This document shows positions 1 to 10,869 of a stretch of 64,000 bases of DNA, piece by piece. This DNA comes from Talpa occidentalis. Lineage: Eukaryota > Chordata > Mammalia > Eulipotyphla > Talpidae. Each line of letters starts with the position of its first letter. Position 1 is the stretch's first letter. The stretch covers positions 34,026,329 to 34,090,328 of the forward strand of contig NW_023601212.1 in the NCBI RefSeq assembly GCF_014898055.3, given 5' to 3'. Both the position numbers and the translations under genes were made by a program. The notes beneath the pieces are model-generated. The model ran no database searches. It was not told the DNA's origin and saw only the letters and a program-made list of their open reading frames with translations.

Positions 1-140
1 CCACTCAGTGGTCTTAGGGGTGTCACTAAGGCAGTCAGGTTTTTCCTTTAGAAAATTAATTTTGCTTATTGCAAATAATTCATTGATATGCAATGACTGT
101 TAAGCAAACTTTGGAGAGCACTAATTTTTTTCCACTAGGG
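1..140. other. Flank of the first L1, unrecognised
   Basis: AT-rich sequence with no repeat or gene that I recognise. It ends at a GAGGCAAAAAA stretch that recurs just beyond the 3' tail of the following L1, so it is probably the 5' flank of that insertion. Confidence 0.4.
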
Positions 141-164
141 GAGGCAAAAAAAATATATAAGGCA

Positions 165-700
165 GTCCCTGTGCTGTTGGGGGAAGTCAGGGACCCCTAC
201 AATCACCCTATGAATCTGAGAGAGGGAAGACCCCGAAACAGGGGTCAGTAGGGAAGTGCATACAGAGCAAAGCTGCTGCAGGCTTCTGGTGCCTGCCTGA
301 GCTTTGGGACCGAGTAGAACTGGGATGTGGGATCCATTATCAAAGTGAACTGGAGGCACCACACCAGGAGGGCACAACCCCTGAGCCACAGTTGGAAGTC
401 AAAGACCCACACAATCACCCTCTGGATCTGAGAGAGGGTGGACCCTGAAACAGGGGTCACTAAGGAAATGTGCATGGAGTAAAGCTACTGCAGGCCTCTG
501 GTGCCTGCCTGAGCTTTGGAACTGCCTTGCACTGGGGTTCAGGATCCTCCATCAAAGTAAACTGTGGGCACCAGGAAAGCATAGCTCCTGCACCATTGTT
601 GGAAGACAGGGACCCCACGACCTCCTTTGGGAACTGAGAGAGGAACTACTCCTCAAACTAAGTCAGGGACCCCAAGATTCCCTTGTGGAACTGAGTAAAC
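165..700 (+). repeat. L1 5' UTR tandem monomers (about 210 bp)
   Basis: Three successive units begin with a GGAAGTCAGGGACCC-like motif at about 183, 395 and 602, giving periods of about 212 and 207 bp. A shortened fourth repeat of the motif lies at about 660. Each of the first two units also carries CTGAGAGAGGG, CTGAAACAGGGGTCA-like and TCTGGTGCCTGCCTGAGCTTTGG motifs. In rodent L1s, monomers of this size in the same place act as promoter units. The same role here is inferred from position and repetition only. Confidence 0.75.
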
Positions 701-930
701 ACAGAGGGAGAGGATCTTCAGGGATAGCACCCACCAGCATACTCACAGCATCACTACCCTTGTGGAGTTTTGACATAACAGTGCTGGACTCAGTCTGGTC
801 ACCAAATTCCAACATCACAGAAGTGATACTTGCCATACCAGTAGCAGTGTCCCAACACATAGAATAAATGAGAAAATAAACAACAGTAATATATAAATAA
901 AATCAGCCACCAGGACTCAACAACAATGAC

Positions 931-1843
931 ATGGAAGAACTCCTCTGGGTGCCAGATAGAGAATTTAAAATTATCATGATTAAAAATCATAAAGAAGACA
1001 AAAAAGAAAAGAATGATATGAGAAAAATAATTGATGAACTGAAGAATGTAATTGAGTCCCTTAAAAAGGAAATGAAAGAAATGCAGGAGATCAAAAGATT
1101 AGTGGAGGAGCTAAGGAACTATGGGAAAAGCAACAAAAACAGAATTGATGAAACGGAAGAATGAATCAGTACTCTTGAAGATACAGAAATAAAAAGAATC
1201 AAAAAGGAAAAGGAAAGAGAAGTACAAAGGAAAAAGAATGAAGAAACACTTTGAGAACTATCTAACACCATGAGGAAAGGAAATATAAGAGTTACAGGAA
1301 TCCCATAAGGTGAGGTGAGAGACCAAGGAACTGAAAAACTATTCAAGGAGATAACTGAAGAGAACTTTCCAAGCATGAAGGAGGAGATGAATAAATAGAC
1401 ATATAAGAAACAGGTAGAACACCAAATTACCACAATGAAAGGAAAACTACAGCAAGACATATACTAGTAAAGCTTTCACGCATCGAAGACAAATAAAATA
1501 TAATGAAGCTGACAAGGGGGAAGGAACAGATAACCTATAAAGGAAAACTAATGAGGCTGATATCAGATTTCTCTAAAGAAACACTATGGGCAAGAAGAGA
1601 ATGGAGTGATGTGTTCAACTAACTCCAAACAACAAATTCCAACCAAGAATAATTTACCCTGCAAAGTTCTCCTTCCTCTATGAAGAATAAATAGGGACCT
1701 CTCAGACAAACAATCTCTAGAAATTCATTAAAATACTCCCACTCCAAAAAAATACTACAGGAAGTCCTAAAGTTAAAACCAACAGAGGAAAGAATAAGAA
1801 GAACACAAAAGGCAAGGAATAAAACCACAAAAAGACAAACAAA
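931..1843 (+). pseudogene. L1 ORF1 (RNA-binding chaperone) remnant
   Basis: ORF1p is the trimeric RNA-binding protein of the L1 ribonucleoprotein. Codons 1-77 (931-1164) are open and rich in Lys, Glu and Leu in a heptad-like pattern, which fits the N-terminal coiled coil. A TGA then ends the frame. The RNA-recognition domain is recognisable at 1279-1305 (GNIRVTGIP), where the next codon is TAA in place of the usual Glu. The C-terminal domain is recognisable at 1578-1619 (ETLWARREWSDVF). Several further stops and indels follow. Start at 931 is the first ATG in the coiled-coil frame; an upstream start cannot be excluded. Non-functional. Confidence 0.8.
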
Positions 1844-4800
1844 ATGTCAAATACAGCTGCCAATGTATCAATATTAACTCTGCATGTAAATGGACTAAAC
1901 ACATCAATAAAAAGACACAGAGTAGCAAGCTGGATTAGAAAACAAAATCCAATATTTTGCTGTCTACAAGTAACACATTTAACTACAAAAGATAAGCATA
2001 GACTGAAAGAAAAGGTTGGAAAAAAATCCTATAAGTAAATGGACCAAAAAAGAAGGCAGGAAAAGTTAGCTATACCTATATCAGATGAAATAGACTTAAA
2101 CTAAAAAAGGTAAAAAGAGACAAAGCTGGTCACTACATTATGATAAAGGAGACAATACATCAGGAAAATATAACACTCACCAACATATACTCACCAATGA
2201 AGGATCATCAAAAGACGTAAGACAACTATTATCAGCTCTGAAAAGAGACATTAGAGAAAATAAATAAATAGTAGGAGACTTCAACACCCCACTCTCACCA
2301 ATGCACAGATCAACAAGACAAAAGATAAACAAAGACACTAGAGCCCGATATAAAGACCTAGACCTCATGGACTTAGCAAACATCTATAGAACACTGCATC
2401 CAAAAAAATCTGAATACACATTCTCCTCAAGTGCACACAGAACATTCTCCAGAATCAATCACATATTGGGCCACAAGACAAACATCAACAAATACATTAT
2501 GATCAAAATCATTCCAACAATCTTCTCTGATCGTAAAGGCATCCAACTACAAATAAACTATAAAAAGAAAGCAAGGAACCCTCCCACGTCATGGAGATTG
2601 AAATCTACAATACTGGAAAACCATTGGATTAAAGAGGAGACCAAAGATGAAATAAAAAAAAATACTTTGATTTGAATGACAAATGAGGATACCACTTTCC
2701 AGAATGTATGGGACACGGCAAAAGCAGTAATAAGAGGAAAGTGTGTGGCAATACAGGCTCACATCAAGAAACAAGAAAGATCTCAAAGAAACAACCTAAT
2801 CTCATATCTCAAAGAGCTATAAAAAGAACAACAAAATAACCTAAAAGCCAGTAGAAGAAAATAATAAAAATGAAAACAGAAATAAACAAAATAGAAATTT
2901 AAAAAAACAATCCAAAAGATCAATGAAACCAAAAGCTAATTATTTGAAAAAATAAAATAGACAAACCTCTAGCCAGGCTCACAAAGAAAAAAATGGGAGA
3001 AAACACAAATAAATGAAAAAAAAAAACACAAATAAAAAGGATCATAAACAAAAGAGGAGAAATTACAACAGACTCAGTAGAAATCAAAAGAATAATCAGA
3101 GATTTCTATGAACATTTATATGCAAACAAGTTCAACAATTTAGAAGAGACAAATTCCTAGAATGACATAATCATCCAAAGCTAGATAAAGAAGAAATATA
3201 ACACCTAAATAGACCAATTACAAGTAGTGAAATTGAAACAGTAATCAAAACACTCCCAAAAACAAAAGCCTGGAACCAGAGAGCTTCACAAATGAATTCA
3301 ACCAAATGATCAGAAATGAATTAGTACACAAACTCTTTCAAAAAATTGAAAAGGAAGGAATTCACCATATACATTCTATGATACAATTATACTAATGCCA
3401 ATGCCAAACAAATACAACACACAAAAAAAAGAGAACTACAGGCTATTTTCCCTAATGAACACTGATGCAAAAATCCTCAACAAAATCCTTACCAACAGAA
3501 TCCAAGTATGCATCAAAGGATAATACACTGTGATCAAGTGGGATTTATTACAGGAGCATGAGAATGGTTCAACATGTGAAAATCAATTAATGTAATCCAA
3601 CATATCAACAAAAAGAAATAAAAAACATTAAGATTATATCAATAGATGCTGAGAAATCATATGTCAAAGTTCAGCATCCTTTTAAGAGGAAGTCCCTGAA
3701 ATTCTTGGGATAGAAGGAACATACCTTAATATGATAAAAGCATATACAACAAACCCACAGCCAATATTATTCTCAATGGTGAAAAGCTTAAAGCCTTTCC
3801 TTTAAGGTCAGGAACAAGATAAGGATGTCCTCTCTCACCACTGCTATTCAATATAATACTGTAGGTCCTAGCCAGGGCAATAGGACAAAAGACATACCAG
3901 GAATACAAATAGGGAAAGAAGAAGTAAAACTATCACTATTTGCAGATAATATGATAATATAGATAGAGAACCCTAAAAACTCCATAGAAAAACTAATAAA
4001 AAACAATCAACCAGTTTAGTAAAGTAGCAGGGTACAAAATCAACACAGAAACAATCAATCTGAAGAAGAAATCAAGAACATCATCCCTTTAATAAATGAA
4101 ATTAAAAAAATCAAATACTTTGGAATAAACCTAACAAAAGAGGTGAAGGATCTCTACAAAGAAAATTATAAAACATTGTTAAAAGAAATAGAAGACACAA
4201 AGAAATGGAAATACATCCCCTGCTCATAGAATGGAAGAATCAACATTATTAAAATGTCCATCCTACCAAAAGAAATTTACATATTCAATGCTATTACAAT
4301 AAAAATTTCAAGACATTCTTCACAGAAATAGAGCAAACATTGATGGAATTCGTATGGAGCCACAAAAAAATCTCAAATAGCCAAAGTTCTTCTGACAAAA
4401 CAAAGGAGAATGGAGGTCTCACACTCCCAGACTTCAAATTATACTATAAAGCCATAATAATTAAAACAGTATGCTATTGAAACAAAAACAGACACATAGA
4501 CCAATGGAACCAAATAGAAAGCCCAGAAATAAAGCTGCATGTATATGGACAACTAATCTTTGATAAAGGAGCAAAGAATTTGCAATGGAACAAGGATAGT
4601 TTGTTCAATAAACAGTGCTGGGAAAACTGGACCACCATAAACAAAAGAATGAAATGCGACCACTACCTCACACCATGCACAAATAACAACTCAAAATGGA
4701 TAATGATATGAACATAAGACCTGAAAGCATAAAATATACAGAAGAAAATATAGGTAAAACACTACAAGACATACATTTCAATGACATCTTTAAAGTCTCA

Positions 4801-5650
4801 TCCCCCAATGCAAAGAAAGTGAAGGCAAAGATAAACAGCTGGGATTACATCAAACTAAAAAGCTTCTGTATAAAAAAAGAGACATTAACCTAAACAGAGA
4901 GACACCCTATTGATTAGGAGAAAATTTTTGCACAACATACAACTGATAAGCGATTGTTCACAAAGATATACAAAGAACTCAAACTACTGAACAAAAGCAA
5001 AGTAAACAATCCAGTCAAAAAAATGGGCAGAACTTAAAAGACACTTCTCCAAAGAAGAAATGCAAATGACCAATAGGCATATGAAAAATGTTCAACATCT
5101 CTCATAATCAGAGAAATGCAAATCAAAACCACAATGAGATATCTTATACCAGTAAGAATGGCACATATTAAAAAAAACTAGCAACAACAAATGTTGGCAA
5201 AGAGGTGGTGAAAAAGGAACTCTCCTGCACTGCTGGTAGGAATGCAATCTGGTCCAACCATTATAGAAAGCTGTGTGGAGGTTCCTAGGACTACTAAAAA
5301 TGGAGCTACCATTTGACCCACCAATTCCATTCCTAGGGATATACCCAAAGGACACAAAAACACTAATTTAAAAGAATACCTTACCCCTATGTTTATTGCA
5401 GCACTTTTTGTAATAGGTAAAACATGAAAACAACCCAAATGCCCCAAAATAGATGACTGGATCAAGAAGATGTGGTATATTTACACAGTGGAATACTTTT
5501 CAGCAATCAAAACAAAAACTAATGCCTTTCACAGCAACATGGTTGGAGCTAGATGGGATTATGCTCAGTGAAGTAAGTCACAAAGAAAAAGAAAAATATC
5601 GGATGTCTTCACTTATACAAGGAATACAGGGGAACCAAATAAGACATTAG
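1844..5650 (+). pseudogene. L1 ORF2 (endonuclease-reverse transcriptase) remnant
   Basis: ORF2p nicks target DNA and reverse-transcribes L1 RNA. The endonuclease begins at 1844 with the usual LTLHVNGLN-type block. The catalytic QETH motif reads QVTH (Val codon 1970-1972), and the SDH motif near the end of the endonuclease reads SDR (Arg codon 2532-2534). The reverse transcriptase box FADD reads FADN (3939-3950). The Z, RT and C-terminal regions can all be followed to 5650, but the frame is broken many times; the longest open pieces are 2301-2675 and 4696-4893. The final exon-like piece (5453-5650) matches the usual ORF2 end, with a motif resembling [16 protein letters not shown]. Confidence 0.85.
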
Positions 5651-5886
5651 GGAAAAATAATAACAATAAAAAACATAACAAAACAAAACAAAAATAGACA
5701 GCTATAAATCAGAGACATTCTGCAGGGGAGGGAAGAGCACAAGGGTCTATGGTGATGGTGCATGGGTGAACTGGTAGTGAAAATCTATGGGGACTACCCT
5801 GAAAAAAGAAGGCAAATTTTAAAAAAATGAAAAATGATGTAAAATATATATAAATAAAAAAATGGAAGAAAAAAAAGAAAAATTAT
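5651..5886 (+). other. L1 3' UTR and A-rich tail
   Basis: Sequence between the ORF2 end and the candidate TSD. It includes a GGGGAGGGAAG purine block at about 5726 and ends in an A-rich run with AATAAAAAAAT, as expected for an L1 poly(A) end. Confidence 0.75.
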
Positions 5887-5897
5887 GAGGCAAAAAA

Positions 5898-6360
5898 TTA
5901 TCAGTTTCTCAGAATTTAAATAGCACCAGTGAAAATCATAAGAAAAAGAATTTGTAATTATTTACTAATTGTCTCAGTTGAAAGCATAATTAGAGGTGAT
6001 TACTGGAAGTGATAATATGATAGAGGGTGTTGAAAAAGTTTTCCTGTTTTCTGCCAGCAACTTGCAGATGATGAATTAGAGCTGGACAGAGTGGGGAGGG
6101 CAGGGAAGGAACAATCTCTAAGTCACGTAGGTTGTAGCATATAACTTAGAAAATTAGAGGTAGGAATAATTCACACCTGGAGCTCCTACTGGAAAAAAAT
6201 CTGTGTGTGTGGTGGGGGGCATCATGTTATCTTTTATTCTTGACATCCAGAGCACTCAGTTATAGACAGTGAATTTGTGATATATTTCTAGAGAACTGGA
6301 CCAGTAATTAACAATCAAATGCATTTAGCTTTAATTTGTCTACCAGACGTAATCAGCAGT
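5898..6360. other. Unrecognised intergenic sequence
   Basis: I see no coding pattern or recognisable repeat. It has a short GT/GGGG stretch at about 6201-6220. Confidence 0.4.
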
Positions 6361-6364
6361 AAGA

Positions 6365-6475
6365 ACAGCTAACAATTATTGGCAGTTCATGGGGTATCAG
6401 GCTGTGCATTAATGCTTTGCATTTATTATCATTTTCAATTCCTTTTAAGTCCCTAATGAGATTGCGGGGGAGGAA
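6365..6475 (+). mobile_element. MIR-like SINE fragment
   Basis: The run from TAACAATTATTGGCAG through GTGCATTAATGCTTTGCATTTATTATCATTTTCAATTC follows the MIR core and 3' region (loss of position along the gtgccaggcactgtgctaagcactttacat... consensus). It is highly diverged. Confidence 0.45.
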
Positions 6476-7435
6476 AAGTGTCAGGAGCATCCTTGGTGAA
6501 AGGGCAAAACCACAGAAAGGGGGTCTACTGGGGGGACAGCTGGAGATTGAGACATTTCTTTTCTCTCAGAAAACCCCATCATCCATGCATCGTCTCCCAG
6601 AAAACATCAATCCTGATTTCTTTTCCCAGATAAGGATGCGTTCACCTGGTGGCTCAAGTAGCAAGAGGCTTGTGGAAACTATTTTATGTCTTTTAATTTC
6701 TAATTTCCTTCTGCCTGGACAGTTCTGGAAGTCTCCTTAGTGATGGTAATTCTGAACTTTAGTTGAGCCCTGTAATCCTGGAAAACTGATTGTTAAAGGA
6801 ATCCCCTTCCACTGGAGTTCCAGGAAATGGTTTTACTGTAAAGAGCCAAGATTCTAAGGTGACTGAAGTCTGATTAATGAGAAACAACCACTAGTTTACC
6901 TGACATGGCCAGACACGGACCCTCCAGTCATTAGCTGCGAGGTTTGTCCCCCATCAGTCAACCAGAACAAATGTGAATTTGACTTGACCCAACTTTGTGC
7001 TTCCCTCCTTGCCTCCAGGCCTTCACTTGACCCAGGTCTGGTCTACCGGCATAATACAGAGCTGCTCCTTAGGACCCCTTCCTTACATCACCTGATCTTA
7101 GGACAGCATTCTCCTCCTAGCCCCTACTCCTGGCTCTTTCCAGCCCTGGCTACACCGCCCCACACATGAGACATCCCTTCCTGTTTGAGGATTGAGAGAT
7201 GTGCAGATCTCACATCGAGTGTACGCCCTATTACAATAGTCTTCAAGTAAAGTCTCTTCTTAGTCAAATTTAGATTTCTTTTCATTTTTCCAGGAACACT
7301 TCTCCAATCCATGCTCCACCAGCAGGACTCCCCTGTTAACCAGCTTGCAGAGGTGGCCAGTCACCAGGCAGAGGGAGTAAAAGGCCTCCCTGGACTGCGC
7401 AGGTGTAATGTCTGTGTTTGCTGCTCTTGGCCAGA
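6476..7435. other. Unrecognised, possibly an old LTR
   Basis: Open frames here (6417-6740, 6984-7169) have no recognisable domain. The block around 6860-7280 ends in AAGTAAAGTCTCTTCTTAG, which resembles the polyadenylation-signal end of some LTRs. I found no paired TG...CA ends or TSD, so this stays a suspicion. Confidence 0.25.
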
Positions 7436-7439
7436 GGAG

Positions 7440-8300
7440 TGGGCATTGAATGCCAGGCTGACAATTTTACTGCCCTGCTTAAAATACATTAATGACCCTG
7501 AAGTCTCAGTTAGGAAAACCTCCAAACTCCATGACTTAACACACAGGGACTTCGACCATTTTGTTTCCACTAGTTCCTCCCATTTTGTTGATTCATCTCC
7601 CCACTTTCACTGGGTGACTTTCAGCAATCTCAGGATTCATCATTCTCAGTTGATTCTCTCTGCTTAAAATGTCTGTTCCTTCATTTTTTTTAAGTATTTT
7701 TTTTTAATTTTCTTACACTGTTGCTCATTTTTGTGCAATATTTGATTTCTCCCCTCAGGTGTGGTCCCATAATTCTTCCACCACCACGTCACCCATGAAC
7801 CATCACATTGTCCCTTCTGCTTTTTCTTCCCTCATTTTGACCCATGTTGCTTCCCCTAGCCTGCTGTATGCCTCAGATTTATGGTTTGCCTGAAAACTTT
7901 GTCTTCTTCTTGACCCTCTTTTCAGTTTCCCTGTATTCCACCTAAAAGTGAAACCATGTGATAATTTTCTTTTTCTTTCTGGTTTATTTCCCTGAGCATG
8001 ATCCCTTCCAGCTCCATCCATGTTGCTGCAAATGGCATGATCTTGTCTTTTTGATTGCTGAGTAGTATTCCATTGTGTATATGTACCACATCTTCTTGAT
8101 CCAGTCATCTGTTCCCTCATTTCTAACAGGTCCACTCCTACTCATCACTAAAAGTTAGATGTGTCACTGTCAATGGGACATTTTTCTCATCCTCTCTCTG
8201 ACTTGCAATCGGAATGTAGCATACCCTTCACATGACTGACTGCTTCAGGACAGTGAAATGGAATCATTACTATTATAAATCATTGAATTCAGCAGCGTTA
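7440..8300 (+). mobile_element. L2 LINE remnant, split by an L1
   Basis: ACTGCCCTGCTTAAAATACATTAATGACCC followed by AACCTCCAAACTCC follows the L2 3' region (cctgcttaaaacccttcaatggc ... aaatccaaactcc). After the L1 insertion the L2 pattern weakly resumes at about 8117. The match is from memory and diverged. Confidence 0.5.
7687..8108 (-). mobile_element. 5'-truncated L1 3' end
   Basis: Minus-strand L1 containing the ORF2 C-terminal end (the reverse complement of GGAATACTACTCAGC and AACATGGATGGAGCTGGAAG-type motifs) and a poly(T) start at about 7687. TCTGTTCC(T/C)TCATTT flanks it at 7672-7686 and 8109-8123, a 15-bp TSD with one mismatch. It sits inside an L2 remnant. Confidence 0.85.
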
Positions 8301-8330
8301 CTGGCTACCCACTTATGAATTGAGGGTTTT

Positions 8331-8597
8331 TAAAAACTTTATTTATTTATGCATACAAGAGCTGGGGTATAAGCCAGAAGGGCGTGGGGTGAGAAGACTC
8401 ACCAGAGCAAGTGGGGAGCAGAACAAGCAGATCTACTGAAATACATTCCTGAGGGGAGTAGCAGGTGAGACAGGAGAGGTCTGCCTTGCCATGTAGGTTA
8501 GCTCCATGGCCAGCTGGGGATCAAACTCATGCTGCAGTGGCTGGAAATAGCTTGACAGAGTTGTCTTTAACCCCTGCACCACCAGAGTGTCCCTGAC
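8331..8597 (-). mobile_element. tRNA-derived SINE, type B
   Basis: Read on the minus strand: a head with GGTGGTGCAGGGGTTAAAG, a diverged B box, the CTCCTGTCTCACCTGCTACTCCCCTCAG body and an AAATAAAT tail. TTGAGGGTTTT (8320-8330) and TTGAGTTTTTT (8598-8608) form the TSD. Type B copies differ from type A in the region after the A box and in a tail reading CCAGTTCTTGTATGCATAAAT or similar. Confidence 0.9.
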
Positions 8598-8665
8598 TTG
8601 AGTTTTTTTTATGCCAGCAAAAATTAAATAGAAAACTTTCAAAAGATACAATTTATGATAACATT

Positions 8666-9627
8666 AAAAAGCATCTGATAGGCCAACAGGCATATGAAAA
8701 AATGTTCAACATCACTTGTAATTAGGGAAATGCAAATCAAAACTACCATGAGATACCATCTTACACCAGTGAGAATGGCACATATTACAAAAACTAGCAA
8801 CAACAAATGCTGGCGAGGGTGTGGAGAAAAAGGAACTCTTCTGCACTGTTGGTGGGAGTGCAAACTGGTCCAACCACTATGGAGAGCTGTGTGGAGATTT
8901 CTGGACCTACTAAACATAGAGCTTCCATATGATCCAGCAATTCCACTCCTAGGTATTTACCCAAAGGACACAGAACCATCCATTCCAAAGAGCACCTGCA
9001 CCCCTATGTTTATAGCAGCACTATTTACAATAGCTAAGCTTTGGAAACAGCCCAGATGCCCAAAAACAGATGACTGGATCAAGAAGATGTGGTACATATA
9101 TACCATGGAATATTACTCAGCATTTAAAAAAGATAAACACATGCAATTTGCAGCAAGATGGATGGCGCTGGAAGGGATCATGCTCAGTGAAATAAGCCAG
9201 AAAGAAAAAGAAAAATACCAGATGATCTCACTCATAGCAGGAATCTAGAAAACTTAAATAAGGGACCAGGAAAATGAATAACTGTAAGAAAGTAAAAATC
9301 AAAATCAACAAAAAACTATGAACCAGAGACACTTTTTGGGGGGTGGGTGGAAGGAGGGGAGGGACTGGGGTCAGAATGGAGGGGTTGAAATTGTATGGGG
9401 AATATAAAAATAAAATTTATTATCCATTAAAAAAAAAAGAATGCTATTCCTGTGTCCCAGTGGTGGGAGAAGTTTCTCAGAGAGCCTGAAGAAAAAGAAT
9501 ATCTTAAAATGTTATCTACTACCCCCTTTTAACTCTTTTTGGGTGGTTTGAAATAGCAGCTCTACTGCCAATATAGGTTACACTAAGAAACCTAAAAAAA
9601 AAAAAAAAAAAAAAAGCATCTGATAGG
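8666..9627 (+). mobile_element. 5'-truncated L1 with probable 3' transduction
   Basis: L1 sequence runs from 8683 to a first A-tail at about 9429-9438. It is followed by about 155 bp of non-L1 sequence (9439-9593) and a second, longer A-tail (9594-9615). The 17-bp direct repeat AAAAAGCATCTGATAGG occurs at 8666-8682 and 9611-9627 and encloses the whole block, so L1, extra sequence and second tail inserted together. The upstream junction reads ATT/AAAAAGC, matching the preferred L1 endonuclease site. Confidence 0.9.
8694..9248 (+). pseudogene. L1 ORF2 C-terminal 184 codons, open but truncated
   Basis: This is the C-terminal segment of ORF2p, uninterrupted from the insertion point to the natural stop. 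The Cys-His cluster C-X3-C-X7-H-X4-C is intact at residues 39-56 (nucleotides about 8808-8861, from [10 protein letters not shown] to WWEC). The typical tail motifs [16 protein letters not shown] and [20 protein letters not shown] follow. Endonuclease and reverse transcriptase are absent through 5' truncation, so it cannot be functional. Its openness indicates a fairly recent insertion. The Met at 8694 is simply the first in the frame, not a real start. Confidence 0.85.
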
Positions 9628-9789
9628 AATTGGGAAACTTAAATTAGGAATAAATACATTTCATATAAGACTTCTACACAGAAGTCTTCAAAAGCAGTTG
9701 AGAGATAATAAAGACTATAAATGGCTAAAAGATTGGAAGTAATATCTGTGATATCTTAAAAAGAAAGCCAAAATACCAGTTCTGCAGAA

Positions 9790-10380
9790 ATGAAATACAA
9801 TAGGTGCTGAGAGGAGGGAAACATGGGGAGATGTAGGGCACACACATTCAGTCACAACAATAGTCCTGAGGCTCTAACAGCATGGTGGCTATAGTTAGTA
9901 ATGCAGAATTTATACTGAACTCCCTGAAAAGTATATCATGAGAATTGTCAAAAGAGTAACAAAATTGGGGCCTCCCTGGTGGTGCAAGGGTTTAAGATGC
10001 AGCACTGTGAAGCTATCCTCAGCCACTGAAGCATGAATTCAATCCCCGGCCAGGGAGGTGACCCATATGGCACAGCAGACTCCTCCTGACTCTCCTGCTG
10101 CTCCCCTCAGCAGTGTACTTCAGTCAATCTGCCTGTTCTGTTCCCGCTCTGTCTCTGGTGAATCCTCTCACGCCCCACCACCTCTGGCCTGTACCCCAGT
10201 TCTTGTATGCATAAATAAATAAATCTTAAAAAAAAGAGCAACAAAATCACAGTTAACTTGTGAGGTGATGAAATGTGTTAATTATCTTGATTTTGGTAAT
10301 CATTTCATAATATATATGTTTAGCAAATTCCATAATATATATGTATAGCAAAAATAATCATATACATTTGAAGTTTGCAC
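9790..10380 (+). mobile_element. Old L1 3' UTR, split by a SINE
   Basis: CATGGTGGCTATAGTTAGTAATGCAG, then GAGAATTGTCAAAAGAGTA and, after the SINE, TGTGAGGTGATGAAATGTGTTAATTATCTTGATTT follow the 3' UTR of old mammalian L1MA-type elements (acatggtgactatagttaacaat ... gtgaggtgatggatatgttaattagcttgattt). The two halves are continuous across the SINE at 9967-10232. Confidence 0.65.
9967..10232 (+). mobile_element. tRNA-derived SINE, type B
   Basis: Begins GGGGCCTCCCTGGTGGTGCAAGGG and ends in ATAAATAAATAAATCTTAAAA. TSD AAAGAGTAACAAAAT (9951-9965) and AAAGAGCAACAAAAT (10233-10247), one mismatch. Inserted in an old L1 3' UTR. Confidence 0.92.
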
Positions 10381-10397
10381 TGATTCCACAACAGCTT

Positions 10398-10440
10398 TGG
10401 GCAAAAAAAAACAAAAACAAAAACAAAAACAAAACAAAAC
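10398..10440. repeat. (CAAAAA)n simple repeat
   Basis: About seven units of CAAAAA or CAAAA directly upstream of a SINE. It is not that SINE's tail, which lies on its other side. Confidence 0.85.
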
Positions 10441-10445
10441 TGGAG

Positions 10446-10736
10446 GGCCTCCCCAGTGGCGCAGCAGTTGAGCCCTGGGCTGCGAAGCTGACCACAGCCT
10501 CTGCAGTGCCGGTTCGATTCCCAGCCCCCGGTAAGGGTCCTACATGGCGTGCAGACCTCTCCTGCCAAGCCCACTGCTCCCCTCAGCAGTGTACTTTGTC
10601 AGTCTACCTGTTCTGTTCCCTGCTCTGGCTCTGGTGAATTCTCTCACCCTCCCACTCTTCTGACTGTACCCAGTGCTTATATAAATAAATAAATAAATCT
10701 TTAAAAAAAAAGAGTTGCTTAAAAAAAAGAAAAAAA
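10446..10736 (+). mobile_element. tRNA-derived SINE, type A
   Basis: GGCCTCCCCAGTGGCGCAGCAGTTGAG (A-box region), GGTTCGATTCC (B box), the CTCCTGCC...CCCCTCAGCAGTGTAC body and an AAATAAATAAATAAATC tail with an extended A-rich 3' end. AAAACTGGAG occurs on both sides (about 10436-10445 and 10737-10746). The frame 10341-10637 across it is spurious. Confidence 0.9.
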
Positions 10737-10869
10737 GAAAACTGGAGACAATATATAACACAGATATTGGGCAGTGCAAGGTTATGAACCCTGAGAGAAA
10801 AGAAACTTGTTATGGTGCATAGTTGCAAAATAAATTATGCACACACATTAGCAGCTCACCTACAGCCTT

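Larger units (their letters stand above)
141..5897 (+). mobile_element. Nearly full-length, decayed L1 LINE
   Basis: The order is tandem 5' UTR repeats, an ORF1 remnant, an ORF2 remnant and a 3' UTR ending in an A-rich tail, all on the + strand over about 5.7 kb. GAGGCAAAAAA at 141-151 and again at 5887-5897 is a candidate target-site duplication, which would make the copy essentially full length. Both ORFs carry many stops and frameshifts, and the ORF2 endonuclease and reverse transcriptase have lost catalytic residues. The 3' end belongs to the lineage ending in ATGAAAAATGATGTAAAATAT, not the lineage ending in GGGGAATATAAAAATAAA seen at 9400 and 51580. The copy is clearly older than the L1 at 48335-51598. 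Confidence 0.9.

Noticed and set aside
9967..10060. tRNA gene candidates at SINE heads (A and B boxes present)
   Set aside because: Each continues into the SINE body and A-rich tail and lies between TSDs. No intact cloverleaf with acceptor stem was found, so these are SINE promoters and not tRNA genes.
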